A stretch of 64,000 nt of DNA from Salipiger aestuarii. GTDB taxonomy: Bacteria; Pseudomonadota; Alphaproteobacteria; Rhodobacterales; Rhodobacteraceae. The notes below the pieces were generated by a model, which was given only the letters and a program-made list of their open reading frames with translations, had not been told where the DNA came from and ran no database searches. Both the position numbers and the translations under genes were made by a program. Location of the stretch: assembly GCF_003259905.1 (NCBI RefSeq), contig NZ_QLMG01000001.1, positions 109,890-173,889 on the forward strand. The letters run 5' to 3'. Positions within the stretch are counted from its first letter, which is position 1; each line of letters begins with the position of its first letter. This document shows, one piece after another, positions 35,025 to 44,110 of this stretch.

Positions 35025-36998
35025 TTGGCGTATATGTCCGAGGGCGCAGAGGGCCTGCGCTCGATTCCGCAGCTGTTGCAGCGCAACGTGTCGCTGTATG
35101 GCGGCCGGCCTGCGTGGCGGGAAAAGGAATACGGGATCTGGCAAAGCTGGACCTGGGCCGAAGGGGCCGATGAGATCGAGGCCTTTGCGCTGGGGCTACT
35201 GAATCTCGGGCTGGCGCCGGGCGATCATGTGGCGGTGATCGGGCGCAACCGCCCGACGCTGTACTGGGCGATGGTCGCCGCGCAGATGTGCGGCGCAGTG
35301 CCGGTGCCACTGTATCAGGACGCCGTCGCGGACGAAATGGAATACGTCCTGTCGCATTGCGGCGCGCGGTTCATCATCGCCGCCGATCAGGAACAGGTCG
35401 ACAAGGTCATCGAGATCCAGGACGATCTGCACCAATTCGAACACATGATCTATGTCGATCCGCGTGGTATGCGGAAATACGATCACCGGCAGCTGCATGA
35501 ATACGGACACATTCAGGCGCAGGGGCGGGCGGCTCGCGATGAGCTGATCGGCGAGCTGAACGCGCGGCGCGGGGCTCTGGGGTATGATGATACCTGCGTC
35601 ATGCTCTATACTTCGGGGACGACGGGCAAGCCCAAGGGGGTGGTGCTGTCGAACCGCAACATCATCGAGACGGCCAGGGCATCGTCGGAATTCGATCATC
35701 TCGGGCCGGGCGAGGAAGTGCTGGCCTGGCTACCCATGGCCTGGGTCGGGGATTTCATCTTTTCCATCGGGCAGGCGTTCTGGGCGGGGTTCTGCGTCAA
35801 CTGCCCCGAAAGCGCCGAAACCATGCTGACCGATCTGCGAGAGATTGCGCCGTCGTATTATTTCGCCCCGCCGCGGGTGTTCGAAACCCAGCTGACGTCG
35901 ATCATGATCCGGATGGAGGATGCGGGCGCGTTCAAGAAGCGGATGTTCCATCATTTCATGCGGCTGGCGCGGCGGGTGGGGCCGAAGATTCTGGATGGCG
36001 GGCAGGTGGGGGCGCTTGACCGGGCGCGCTATGCGCTGGGGGCGGCGCTGGTCTATGGGCCGCTCAAGAATGCGCTGGGGTTTTCGCGCGTTCGGGTGGG
36101 CTATACCGCCGGTGAGGCGATCGGCCCGGAGATCTTTGATTTCTATCGGGCGCTGGGGATCAACCTCAAACAGCTTTACGGACAGACCGAGGCGTCGGTG
36201 TTCATCACCCAGCAGCCCGACAATCAGGTGCGGCCCGATACGGTGGGCGTCCCGTCTCCGGGCGTGGAAATCCGCATCGCCGAGAACGGCGAGGTGTTCT
36301 ACCGCTCGCCGGGGGTGTTCGTCGAATATTACAAGAATGCCGAAAGCACCGCCGATACCAAGGACGCTGACGGCTGGGTCGCTACCGGGGATGCAGGGTT
36401 CTTCGAGGAAGGCACCGGGCATCTGCGCATCATCGACCGGGCCAAGGACGTGGGCAAGATGGCCGACGGTGCACTGTTTGCGCCGAAATACGTCGAGAAC
36501 AAGCTGAAGTTCTTCCCCAATATCCTTGAGGTCGTCGTGTTCGGCGCGGACCGCGACCGCTGCGCCGCCTTCATCAACATCGACCTGACCGCCGTTGGCA
36601 GCTGGGCCGAGCGCAACAACATCGCCTATGCGTCCTATCAGGAACTGGCGGGGCACCCAAAGGTGCTGGAAACGATCCGCGGCCACGTCGAAGAGGTCAA
36701 CGCCAGCGTTGCCGAAGATCCGATGCTGTCGGGCTGTCAGATCCACCGGTTTCTGGTTCTGCACAAGGAACTGGATGCGGACGATGGTGAACTGACGCGC
36801 ACCCGCAAGGTGCGGCGCAAGATCATCGCCGAGAAATTCCACGATCTGGTGACGGCTTTGTACGACGGATCCGACAGCGTCTACACCGAGACCGAAGTCA
36901 CCTACGAAGACGGGCGCAAGGGCCAGATCAAGGCGACGCTGACGCTGATGGACGCAAAGGCGGTGCCGGTGGCGCCGCCCGCGATGGCGGCGGAATGA
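35025..36998 (+). CDS. AMP-forming long-chain acyl-CoA synthetase family ligase
   Basis: A 657-residue ANL-superfamily enzyme that activates a carboxylic acid as acyl-AMP and then acyl-CoA. The core A3 motif is LYTSGTTGKPKG (about 193-204). Other motifs are LKQLYGQTEASVF, GWVATGDAGF and the hinge region LRIIDRAKDVGKMADG. The start is TTG at 35025, because GGAGGG lies 8 bases upstream; the next ATG (35034) is too far from it. It opens a same-strand set with a complete Liv-type importer, which suggests activation of the imported acid. The exact substrate is unknown. Confidence 0.9.
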   Translation: MAYMSEGAEGLRSIPQLLQRNVSLYGGRPAWREKEYGIWQSWTWAEGADEIEAFALGLLNLGLAPGDHVAVIGRNRPTLYWAMVAAQMCGAVPVPLYQDAVADEMEYVLSHCGARFIIAADQEQVDKVIEIQDDLHQFEHMIYVDPRGMRKYDHRQLHEYGHIQAQGRAARDELIGELNARRGALGYDDTCVMLYTSGTTGKPKGVVLSNRNIIETARASSEFDHLGPGEEVLAWLPMAWVGDFIFSIGQAFWAGFCVNCPESAETMLTDLREIAPSYYFAPPRVFETQLTSIMIRMEDAGAFKKRMFHHFMRLARRVGPKILDGGQVGALDRARYALGAALVYGPLKNALGFSRVRVGYTAGEAIGPEIFDFYRALGINLKQLYGQTEASVFITQQPDNQVRPDTVGVPSPGVEIRIAENGEVFYRSPGVFVEYYKNAESTADTKDADGWVATGDAGFFEEGTGHLRIIDRAKDVGKMADGALFAPKYVENKLKFFPNILEVVVFGADRDRCAAFINIDLTAVGSWAERNNIAYASYQELAGHPKVLETIRGHVEEVNASVAEDPMLSGCQIHRFLVLHKELDADDGELTRTRKVRRKIIAEKFHDLVTALYDGSDSVYTETEVTYEDGRKGQIKATLTLMDAKAVPVAPPAMAAE

Positions 36999-37122
36999 TG
37001 GCCGGGCGCTCTTGCTGCGCAAGTCGCCCCGCCCACCATCCCGCCATGGCGCCTTGCGGCGAGGGGAAAGTCTGATGGATGGCGCGATGAGAACTTACCG
37101 GAACGATGAAAAGGAGGGCGCC

Positions 37123-37932
37123 GTGTCCGATACGGGATACATCACCGCCGACGGGCGGCAGATCGGCGGCACCCTGATGGAGCTGCGCAACATCACGCTG
37201 AAATTCGGCGGGGTGGTGGCGATCAAGGACATCTCGTTTGACATCCGCGAGGGGGAAATCCGGGCAATCATCGGCCCGAACGGGGCGGGAAAGAGTTCCA
37301 TGCTGAACATCATCAGCGGGTTCTACACGCCGTCGGAGGGCGAGCTTTGGTACAAGGGGGCCAAGCGTCCCCCGATGAAGCCCTACGAGGTCGCCCGCAT
37401 GGGCATCGCGCGCACCTTTCAGAACATCGCGCTGTTCGAGGGGATGTCGGTGCTCGACAACGTCATGACCGGGCGGTTGACGCATATGAAGGCGGGCATC
37501 GCAAGCCAGGCGCTGTGGTGGGGCCGCGCGCGGGACGAGGAAATCGCCAACCGCGCGGTCGTCGAGAAGGTCATCGATTTCCTTGAAATCCAGGCGATCC
37601 GCAAGACCCCGGTGGGGCGGCTGCCTTATGGGCTGAAAAAGCGGGTCGAACTGGCCCGCGCGCTGGCGGCCGAGCCGTCCATGCTGCTGCTTGACGAGCC
37701 GATGGCGGGCATGAACGTCGAGGAGAAAGAGGACATGAGCCGGTTCATCCTTGATGTGAATGACGAATTCGGCACCACCATCGTGTTGATCGAACATGAC
37801 ATGGGAGTGGTGATGGATCTGTCCGATCGGGTCGTCGTCATGGATTACGGCAAAAAGATCGGCGACGGGCCGCCCGATGAGGTGCGCAACAATCAGGACG
37901 TGATCGACGCCTATCTTGGCGTGGCGCATTGA
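37123..37932 (+). CDS. livG: Branched-chain-type ABC transporter ATPase (LivG)
   Basis: A 269-residue ATP-binding subunit. Walker A is GPNGAGKSS, the signature helix is LPYGLKKRVELARAL (the LivG-type variant of LSGGQ), Walker B is MLLLDEP, and the switch His is in LIEHDM. The GTG start at 37123 is strongly supported by AAAGGAGG 6-7 bases upstream; ATGs at 37075 and 37087 lack a comparable site. It follows the acyl-CoA ligase by 124 bases and precedes the LivH-type permease by 10. Confidence 0.92.
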   Translation: MSDTGYITADGRQIGGTLMELRNITLKFGGVVAIKDISFDIREGEIRAIIGPNGAGKSSMLNIISGFYTPSEGELWYKGAKRPPMKPYEVARMGIARTFQNIALFEGMSVLDNVMTGRLTHMKAGIASQALWWGRARDEEIANRAVVEKVIDFLEIQAIRKTPVGRLPYGLKKRVELARALAAEPSMLLLDEPMAGMNVEEKEDMSRFILDVNDEFGTTIVLIEHDMGVVMDLSDRVVVMDYGKKIGDGPPDEVRNNQDVIDAYLGVAH

Positions 37933-37942
37933 GGAGAGAGCA

Positions 37943-38896
37943 ATGCTGAACGACATCTTCATCAAGCCATTCATCGACATGGTCGAGGCGCCCGATTTCC
38001 TGTTGCAGGTGCTATGGGAGGGGCTGGTTTCGGGGATCCTGTACGCGCTGATCGCGCTGGGGTTCGTGCTGATCTTTCGCTCGTCGCGGATTTTCAACTT
38101 TGCGCAGGGCATCATGGTTGTGTTCGCCGCGCTGACGCTGGTGGGCCTGCACGCGATGGGGGTTCCGGCGTGGATCTGCGTGATCCTGACTCTGGGGGTG
38201 ATGTTCTTGCTGGCGGTCACCATCGAACGGGTGGTGCTGCGGCCTCTGGTGGGGCAGCCCGACATCATCCTGTTCATGGCGACGATCGGCATCACGCTGT
38301 TTCTGATCGGACTGGGCGAGATCATCTTTGGCGGCGAAAACAAGGTGATGATTACCGAGGAACTGGGCATTCCGACCGACAGCGTGGTGCTCGAACCCTG
38401 GGGCGGGCTGCTGATTCTGGAACAAAAGGACATCACGGCGGTGATCGTGGCAGCCCTTCTGGTGGTGGCGCTGCTGCTGTTTCTCAACAAGACGCGGATG
38501 GGCCGGGCGATCCGGGCGCTGGGCGACGACCATCAGGCGGCGCTTTCGGTGGGCATTTCGCTGCAACAGATCTGGGTGCTGGTGTGGTTCATCGCGGGGA
38601 TCATCGCGCTGGTCACCGGCATCGCCTGGGGGGCGCGGGCCGGGGTCAGCTTTGCGCTCGAAGTGATCGCCTATAAAGCCTTGCCCGTTCTGATGCTGGG
38701 CGGGCTTGAAAGCATCACCGGCGCAATCATCGGCGGGCTGCTGATCGGCATGATGGAAAAGCTGTTCGAGATCTACTGGGGCCAGCCCTTGCTTGGGGGG
38801 AACACCGAGACGTGGTTCGCCTTTGTCCTTGCGCTCATCGTGCTGCTGTTTCGCCCGCAGGGGCTGTTCGGGGAACGCATCATCGAACGGGTCTGA
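37943..38896 (+). CDS. livH: Branched-chain-type ABC transporter permease (LivH)
   Basis: A 317-residue inner-membrane permease. The typical LivH start motif is GLVSGILYALIALGFVLIFR with SSRIFNFAQGIMVV; GLESITGAIIGGLLIGMMEK near the C-terminus is also characteristic. It pairs with the LivM-type permease encoded 84 bases downstream. GAGGAGAG precedes the ATG at 37943. In this cluster the substrate is more likely an organic acid than an amino acid. Confidence 0.92.
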   Translation: MLNDIFIKPFIDMVEAPDFLLQVLWEGLVSGILYALIALGFVLIFRSSRIFNFAQGIMVVFAALTLVGLHAMGVPAWICVILTLGVMFLLAVTIERVVLRPLVGQPDIILFMATIGITLFLIGLGEIIFGGENKVMITEELGIPTDSVVLEPWGGLLILEQKDITAVIVAALLVVALLLFLNKTRMGRAIRALGDDHQAALSVGISLQQIWVLVWFIAGIIALVTGIAWGARAGVSFALEVIAYKALPVLMLGGLESITGAIIGGLLIGMMEKLFEIYWGQPLLGGNTETWFAFVLALIVLLFRPQGLFGERIIERV

Positions 38897-38980
38897 CGCC
38901 GCGCCAGGTCGCGCGGCCCCAGACAGAAATCGTTCGGGCACCGGCCCGCACACCCGTACTTTCAAGAAAGGACTTCGCCA

Positions 38981-40057
38981 ATGCTGTACCGCACGGCAGG
39001 ACAGTTCAAGACCAGCTATCAGGCCGACCAGGCGCTGTTTCCCGTCCGCCAGGACGCGGTGCTGCTGGCCATCATCCTTGCCTTCGCCTGGGGGGGCCTT
39101 CCGCTGCTGGCAAGCGAGTTCGCGTTTCAGACGCTGCTGATCCCGATCCTGATCTATTCGCTGGCGGCTCTGGGGCTGAACCTGCTGACGGGATTTGCCG
39201 GGCAATTGTCGCTGGGCACGGCGGCCTTCATGGGGGTCGGGGCGTATGCCTGCTACAAGATGGTGACCCTGATGCCGTGGATGAACCCGGTGGTGGCGAT
39301 CCTGCTGTCGGGCGGTTTCAGCGCCGGGGTGGGCGTGGCCTTTGGCATTCCGTCCTTGCGGATCAAGGGGTTCTACCTTGCCATTGCAACGCTCGCCGCG
39401 CAGTTCTTTCTGGTCTGGCTGTTCGAAAAATGGGGCTGGCTTTACAATTATAACGCCTCTGGCGCGATCCAGGTGCCGAACCTCACGATGTTCGGGATCT
39501 ATGTGTCCGGGCCGCAGGCGGATTCGCGGGTGCAATACTACGTGGTGCTGGCGGTGGTGATGCTGATGACATGGATGTGCATCAACCTGACGCGCGGCAC
39601 GCTGGGGCGCACCTGGAAGGCCACCCGCGACATGGACATCGCCGCCGAGTTGATCGGCATCAACCTGATGCGCTCCAAGCTGACCGCATTCGCCGTGTCA
39701 TCCTATGTGGTGGGGGTCGCGGGGGCGCTGTTCGTGTTCATGTGGCGCGGGGCGGCGGAACCCAACCTGTTCGACATTCCGCTTAGCTTTCGCATCCTGT
39801 TCATCGCCATCATCGGCGGTCTCGGGTCGGTCATGGGCAACTATCTGGGCGCGATCCTGATCGTCGGTCTGCCGGTGGTGCTGGGCACCGTGCCCGAGGC
39901 ATTGGGCATTCCGATCAGCTCGGCCACGGTCGAGCATCTGAACGTGATGATCGTCGGCGCGCTTATCGTGTTTTTCCTGATTATCGAACCGCACGGGCTT
40001 GCGCGGCTCTGGGCGCTGATCCGGGAAAAGCTGATCATCTGGCCGTTTCCGCACTGA
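38981..40057 (+). CDS. livM: Branched-chain-type ABC transporter permease (LivM)
   Basis: A 358-residue inner-membrane permease. LAALGLNLLTGFAGQLSLGT and FGIPSLRIKGFYLAIATLAA are LivM hallmarks; IGGLGSVMGNYLGAILIVGL follows near the C-terminus. AAAGGA is upstream of the ATG. The N-terminal 30 residues (QADQALFPVRQDAV) are cytoplasmic and unremarkable. It forms the translocation pore with the LivH-type subunit. Confidence 0.92.
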   Translation: MLYRTAGQFKTSYQADQALFPVRQDAVLLAIILAFAWGGLPLLASEFAFQTLLIPILIYSLAALGLNLLTGFAGQLSLGTAAFMGVGAYACYKMVTLMPWMNPVVAILLSGGFSAGVGVAFGIPSLRIKGFYLAIATLAAQFFLVWLFEKWGWLYNYNASGAIQVPNLTMFGIYVSGPQADSRVQYYVVLAVVMLMTWMCINLTRGTLGRTWKATRDMDIAAELIGINLMRSKLTAFAVSSYVVGVAGALFVFMWRGAAEPNLFDIPLSFRILFIAIIGGLGSVMGNYLGAILIVGLPVVLGTVPEALGIPISSATVEHLNVMIVGALIVFFLIIEPHGLARLWALIREKLIIWPFPH

Positions 40058-40100
40058 GGCGGGGCCATCCATTCATCTAATAAGGGAGGAGACCTTGACG

Positions 40101-41393
40101 ATGACCAAATTCACGAGGATCGCCGCGGCCGCGGCACTGGGGGCCATGGTGGGACAGGCGGCGATGGCCGAGGGTCTGTCGACGCCCAACCTGGCCTATC
40201 GCACCGGGCCATTTGCCGCGACCGGCATTCCGCTGATGAACGGGCAGGCCGATTACATGGCCATGCTCAACGCCCGCGACGGCGGCATCGGCGGCATCCC
40301 GATCGACTTTTTCGAATGCGAAACCGGCTATTCCACCGAAAAGGGCGTGGAATGCTACGAAAAGACCAAAAGCAACGCCATCGTGTCCCAGCCGTGGTCG
40401 ACCGGGATCACGCTTCAGGTGTTGCCCAAGACCAATGTCGATCAAATCCCGATCCTTGCGTCGGGCTACGGCTTTTCGCCGATGGCGGATGGCAAGGTGT
40501 TCCACTGGGCGTTCAACACGCCGCTGTCCTATTGGGACGGCGCGTCGATCATCCTGAAATACATCAAGGAAATGGGAGATCTGTCGGGCAAGAAGGTGGC
40601 GTTCCTGCACCTGGACCACCCGTTCGGCAAGGAACCCTTGCCCTATCTTGAAATGAAGGCCGAGAGCGAGGGGTTCGAGCTGCTGCCGATTCCCGTGGGC
40701 CTAAAGGAGATGCAGAACCAGTCGGCGCAGTGGCTTCAGGTCCGCCGCGAGCGTCCCGATTACGTCATCATGTGGGGGTGGGGCGCGATGAATGCCGGCG
40801 CCATCACCGAGGCGGTCAAGACCAAGTTCCCGATGGACAAGATGCTGGGCGTCTGGTGGTCCGGGCATGACGCCGACCTCAGGCTCGTGGGCGAGGATGG
40901 CAAGGGTTACAAGTCGGTCAGCTGGTCGTTCCCCAACTCTGACGCTCCGGTCATGGCGGATGTCAAAAAACTGGTGGTCGACGCGGGAAAATCCCAGACC
41001 TCGCCCGAAGAGATGGACGGCGTGTTCTATTCGCGCGGCCTTGTGATCTCGGCGATCCTGGCCGAGGGCATCACCGTGGCGCAAGAGCACGCGGGCAAAC
41101 CCGACATCTCGCCCGCCGATCTGCGCTGGGGGCTGGAAAACCTCAACCTTACCCAGGCGCGGCTGGATGAACTGGGGCTGTCCGGCATGGTGCCGCCGTT
41201 CTCGACATCCTGCGCCAACCACACCGGGCATTCGGGTGGATGGATTTTGGAATGGGACGGCGCGAAATTCGTCAAGGCCTCCGACCTCATCATGCCCGAA
41301 AGCGAGGCGATTTCCGAACTCGAAACCGCCAAGGCGCGGGAATACGCCGAGGCGAACGCCCCCTGGCCGGTAAACGAAGACTGCCAGATGTGA
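40101..41393 (+). CDS. Periplasmic substrate-binding protein of the Liv-type importer
   Basis: A 430-residue type I periplasmic-binding-fold protein with signal peptide TKFTRIAAAAALGAMVGQAA. Mature sequence features include GIGGIPIDFFECETGYSTEK (ligand-binding lobe) and KTKFPMDKMLGVWWSGHDAD. It is longer than amino-acid-binding LivJ (about 370) and matches the larger subgroup found in clusters with acyl-CoA ligases. GGGAGGA supports ATG 40101 (10-base spacing) over TTG 40095 (4 bases). It determines the specificity of the system, but the ligand is unknown. Confidence 0.9.
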   Translation: MTKFTRIAAAAALGAMVGQAAMAEGLSTPNLAYRTGPFAATGIPLMNGQADYMAMLNARDGGIGGIPIDFFECETGYSTEKGVECYEKTKSNAIVSQPWSTGITLQVLPKTNVDQIPILASGYGFSPMADGKVFHWAFNTPLSYWDGASIILKYIKEMGDLSGKKVAFLHLDHPFGKEPLPYLEMKAESEGFELLPIPVGLKEMQNQSAQWLQVRRERPDYVIMWGWGAMNAGAITEAVKTKFPMDKMLGVWWSGHDADLRLVGEDGKGYKSVSWSFPNSDAPVMADVKKLVVDAGKSQTSPEEMDGVFYSRGLVISAILAEGITVAQEHAGKPDISPADLRWGLENLNLTQARLDELGLSGMVPPFSTSCANHTGHSGGWILEWDGAKFVKASDLIMPESEAISELETAKAREYAEANAPWPVNEDCQM

Positions 41394-41453
41394 TCTGACG
41401 TCCGGCGGCGTGGCAACGCGCCGCCGGATTCCGCGGTTTAGGAGAAAAACACG

Positions 41454-42275
41454 ATGCTGGACGCCGGACGCACCGAGACTCTTCTTGAGGTCAACAATAT
41501 CGAGGTGATCTACAATCACGTCATCCTCGTGCTGAAAGGCGTGTCGCTGTCGGTGCCCCTGGGGGGCATCACCGCGCTGCTGGGCGGCAACGGGGCGGGC
41601 AAGACGACCACGCTCAAGGCGATTTCGAACCTTTTGCATTCCGAACGGGGCGAGGTCACCAAGGGCTCGATCGTCTATCGCGGCGAGCGGGTGCAGGATC
41701 TGGATCCGGCGGCGCTTGTGCGCAAAGGGGTGATTCAGGTGATGGAGGGGCGGCATTGCTTCGGCCATCTGACCATCGAGGAAAACCTGCTGACCGGCGC
41801 CTTCACCCGGCGGGACGGCAAGGCGGCGATCGAGCGCGACCTGGAAATGGTCTATGACTATTTCCCCCGGCTGAAGGAACGGCGAAAAAGCCAGGCGGGC
41901 TACACCTCGGGGGGCGAACAGCAGATGTGCGCCATCGGACGCGCACTGATGAGCCGCCCCGAAACGGTGCTGCTGGACGAGCCGAGCATGGGGCTGGCGC
42001 CGCAACTGGTCGAACAGATTTTCCAGATCGTCAAGGCGGTGAACGAAGGCGAGGGCGTGTCGTTCCTGCTGGCCGAACAAAACACCAACGTGGCGCTGCG
42101 CTACGCGCATTACGGCTATATCCTGGAAAGCGGGCGGGTGGTGATGGATGGGCTCGCCGCCGATCTGCGCGAAAACCCCGACGTCAAGGAATTCTATCTG
42201 GGCATGTCGGACGACGGGCGCAAATCCTTTCGCGATGTGCGCAGCTATCGACGCCGCAAGCGCTGGCTGGCATGA
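41454..42275 (+). CDS. livF: Branched-chain-type ABC transporter ATPase (LivF)
   Basis: A 273-residue ATP-binding subunit. Walker A is GGNGAGKTT, the signature is YTSGGEQQMCAIGRAL, Walker B is TVLLDEPSMGLAP and the switch region is FLLAEQNTN. LivF-type C-terminus. GGAGAA precedes the ATG 10 bases upstream. It heterodimerises with the LivG-type subunit. The next gene starts 9 bases after its stop codon. Confidence 0.92.
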   Translation: MLDAGRTETLLEVNNIEVIYNHVILVLKGVSLSVPLGGITALLGGNGAGKTTTLKAISNLLHSERGEVTKGSIVYRGERVQDLDPAALVRKGVIQVMEGRHCFGHLTIEENLLTGAFTRRDGKAAIERDLEMVYDYFPRLKERRKSQAGYTSGGEQQMCAIGRALMSRPETVLLDEPSMGLAPQLVEQIFQIVKAVNEGEGVSFLLAEQNTNVALRYAHYGYILESGRVVMDGLAADLRENPDVKEFYLGMSDDGRKSFRDVRSYRRRKRWLA

Positions 42276-42284
42276 CGGGGGGCG

Positions 42285-42842
42285 ATGCGATGCTTTCTGG
42301 CCCTTGCTGTTCCCGACGCGCTTGTGCCGCCGCTTCTGGCGGTCCAGGAAACGCTGTCCGTGGGCCGCGCGATCCCCAAAGACAACCTGCACCTGACGCT
42401 GGCCTTTCTGGGCGAACAGCCCGACGACGCACTGGCCGAACTGGATGCCGCCCTTTCGGGCATGGCGCTGTGTGGCTGCACCCTTGCCTTGCAAGGCGTG
42501 CAAGGCTTTGGCGGGCGACGGGTCAGGCTGCTGGCGGCGGGGGTCGCGCCGGTGGCGCAGTTGCTGGCGCTGCGGGGGCAAACGCTGTCGGCGGTGCGCG
42601 CCGCCGGAATCCTGCTGCCGCGCGAACGGTTCCGTCCGCATATCACGCTGATCCGCTTCGGCAGCGGCTTGCGCGCGGGCGACAGGGACCGGTTCGATGC
42701 CGGAGTGGCGCGGGTTGCCGGGCTGGCGTCGCGGCCCGAACCCGCGCGCGAACTGCGCCTTGTCGGTTCGCGGCTGACACCCGATGGCGCAATTTACGAG
42801 ACATTGGCGACCTGGCCCCTGAGCGGGGCTTTGACGGGGTAG
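42285..42842 (+). CDS. thpR: RNA 2',3'-cyclic phosphodiesterase / 2'-5' RNA ligase
   Basis: A 185-residue protein of the 2H phosphoesterase superfamily. The two catalytic motifs are HLTL at residues 36-39 (KDNLHLTLAFLG) and HITL at 119-122 (RFRPHITLIRFG). The family opens 2',3'-cyclic phosphates on RNA ends and can ligate tRNA halves in vitro. It sits between livF and the phenylacetate-CoA-ligase-like gene, where no functional link is obvious; it may simply share the transcript. Confidence 0.9.
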   Translation: MRCFLALAVPDALVPPLLAVQETLSVGRAIPKDNLHLTLAFLGEQPDDALAELDAALSGMALCGCTLALQGVQGFGGRRVRLLAAGVAPVAQLLALRGQTLSAVRAAGILLPRERFRPHITLIRFGSGLRAGDRDRFDAGVARVAGLASRPEPARELRLVGSRLTPDGAIYETLATWPLSGALTG

Positions 42843-42885
42843 GCCGCGCCTGCCCCCCGGCGCCAGGCAAGGGAGGGCCGCTTTG

Positions 42886-44106
42886 ATGAGCAGCTATTAT
42901 GACGATCTTGAAACGCGCAGCGTCGATGCGCGCGCGGCGTCTCTGGCCAAGGCACTGCCGGAACAGATCGCGCTGGCGAGGGGGCTTCCGGGCTATGCGG
43001 GCGCGCTGTCGGACGTCGACCCGGCCAGGGTGGCGGATCTGGCGGCGCTGGCGCGGCTGCCGGTGCTGCGTAAATCGGCGCTGGTCAGCGCGCAGGGCGC
43101 GGCGGCGCCGTTCGGCGGCTATGCGGCAAGGCCCGCGCATGGATTCGCGCATGTGTTCCAGTCTCCGGGGCCGATCTATGAACCGGGCGGGGCGGGGCAT
43201 GACTGGTGGCGGCTGGGGCGGTTTCTGCACGCCTGCGGCATCGGGCAGGGCGACATCGTGCAGAACTGCTTTGGCTATCATTTGACGCCGGCGGGCATGA
43301 TCTTTGAAAACGGCGCGCGGGCGGTGGGGGCGGCGGTGTTGCCCGCCGGGACCGGCCAGACCGAGTTGCAGGCGCGCGCGGCGCGTGACCTTGGCGTCAC
43401 CGCCTATGCGGGCACGCCCGATTACCTCAAGCTGGTTCTCGAAAAGGCGGATACGCTGGGGCTGGAGCTGGCAATCACCCGCGCCGCCGTGTCCGGCGGG
43501 GCGCTGTTCCCAAGCTTGCGCGATTGGTACACGGACCGCGGCATTGCCTGCCGCCAATGCTATGCCACCGCTGATCTGGGCATGATCGCCTATGAAAGCG
43601 CCGCGATGGAAGGCATGATTTCCGACGAGCGCGTCATCATCGAGATCGTCACCCCCGGCACCGGCAACCCGGTCACGCCCGGCGAGGTCGGCGAGGTGGT
43701 GGTGACCACGCTCAACCCCGACTACCCGCTGATCCGCTTCGCCACGGGCGACCTTAGCGCGGTGCTGCCGGGCGTGAGCCCCTGCGGGCGGTCCAACCTG
43801 CGGATCAGGGGCTGGATGGGGCGCGCCGATCAGACCGCCAAGATCAAGGGCATGTTCGTGCGCCCCGAGCAGGTCGCTGCGCTGGTCGCCCGTCATCCCG
43901 AAATCGACCGTGCACGGGTCATCGTCAGCCGGGACGGCGAGATGGACGTGATGACGGTGCGTCTTGAAACCCTGTCCGGGGATCCGGCGCGCTATGCCGG
44001 GACCATCGCGGATGTGCTCAAGCTGAAGGGGGCGGTCGAACTGGTCAAGCCGGGCTCCCTGCCGCGCGACGGCATCGTGATCGAGGATCAGCGCGTCTAC
44101 GACTGA
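42886..44106 (+). CDS. Phenylacetate-CoA-ligase-like AMP-binding protein, atypical P-loop
   Basis: A 406-residue ANL-superfamily protein of the PaaK type. PaaK-like C-terminal motifs are evident: RFATGDLSAVLPG, then GWMGRADQTAKIKGMFVRPE, and CYATADLGMIAYES in the middle. Where PaaK has the Ser/Thr/Gly-rich ATP loop (SSGTTGxP), this protein has HVFQSPGPIYEPGGAGHD. Adenylation may therefore use a modified loop. GGGAGGG precedes ATG 42886. As the last gene of the Liv-type cluster, it would provide a second CoA-ligation activity, perhaps for an aromatic or short-chain acid. Confidence 0.85.
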   Translation: MSSYYDDLETRSVDARAASLAKALPEQIALARGLPGYAGALSDVDPARVADLAALARLPVLRKSALVSAQGAAAPFGGYAARPAHGFAHVFQSPGPIYEPGGAGHDWWRLGRFLHACGIGQGDIVQNCFGYHLTPAGMIFENGARAVGAAVLPAGTGQTELQARAARDLGVTAYAGTPDYLKLVLEKADTLGLELAITRAAVSGGALFPSLRDWYTDRGIACRQCYATADLGMIAYESAAMEGMISDERVIIEIVTPGTGNPVTPGEVGEVVVTTLNPDYPLIRFATGDLSAVLPGVSPCGRSNLRIRGWMGRADQTAKIKGMFVRPEQVAALVARHPEIDRARVIVSRDGEMDVMTVRLETLSGDPARYAGTIADVLKLKGAVELVKPGSLPRDGIVIEDQRVYD

Positions 44107-44110
44107 GCGG

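Noticed and set aside
37012..37122. Earlier starts for the LivG-type gene at 37075 or 37087
   Set aside because: The GTG at 37123 has a near-perfect AAAGGAGG site, and the family similarity begins there.
37620..37665. Degenerate LivG signature (LPYG instead of LSGGQ) as a sign of inactivation
   Set aside because: LivG-type ATPases commonly vary here (LAYG-type), so it is within the family range.
38012..39535. A 507-codon minus-strand frame opposite livH and livM
   Set aside because: Same artefact; very His/Gln/Pro-rich with no domain, while the plus-strand permeases are unmistakable.
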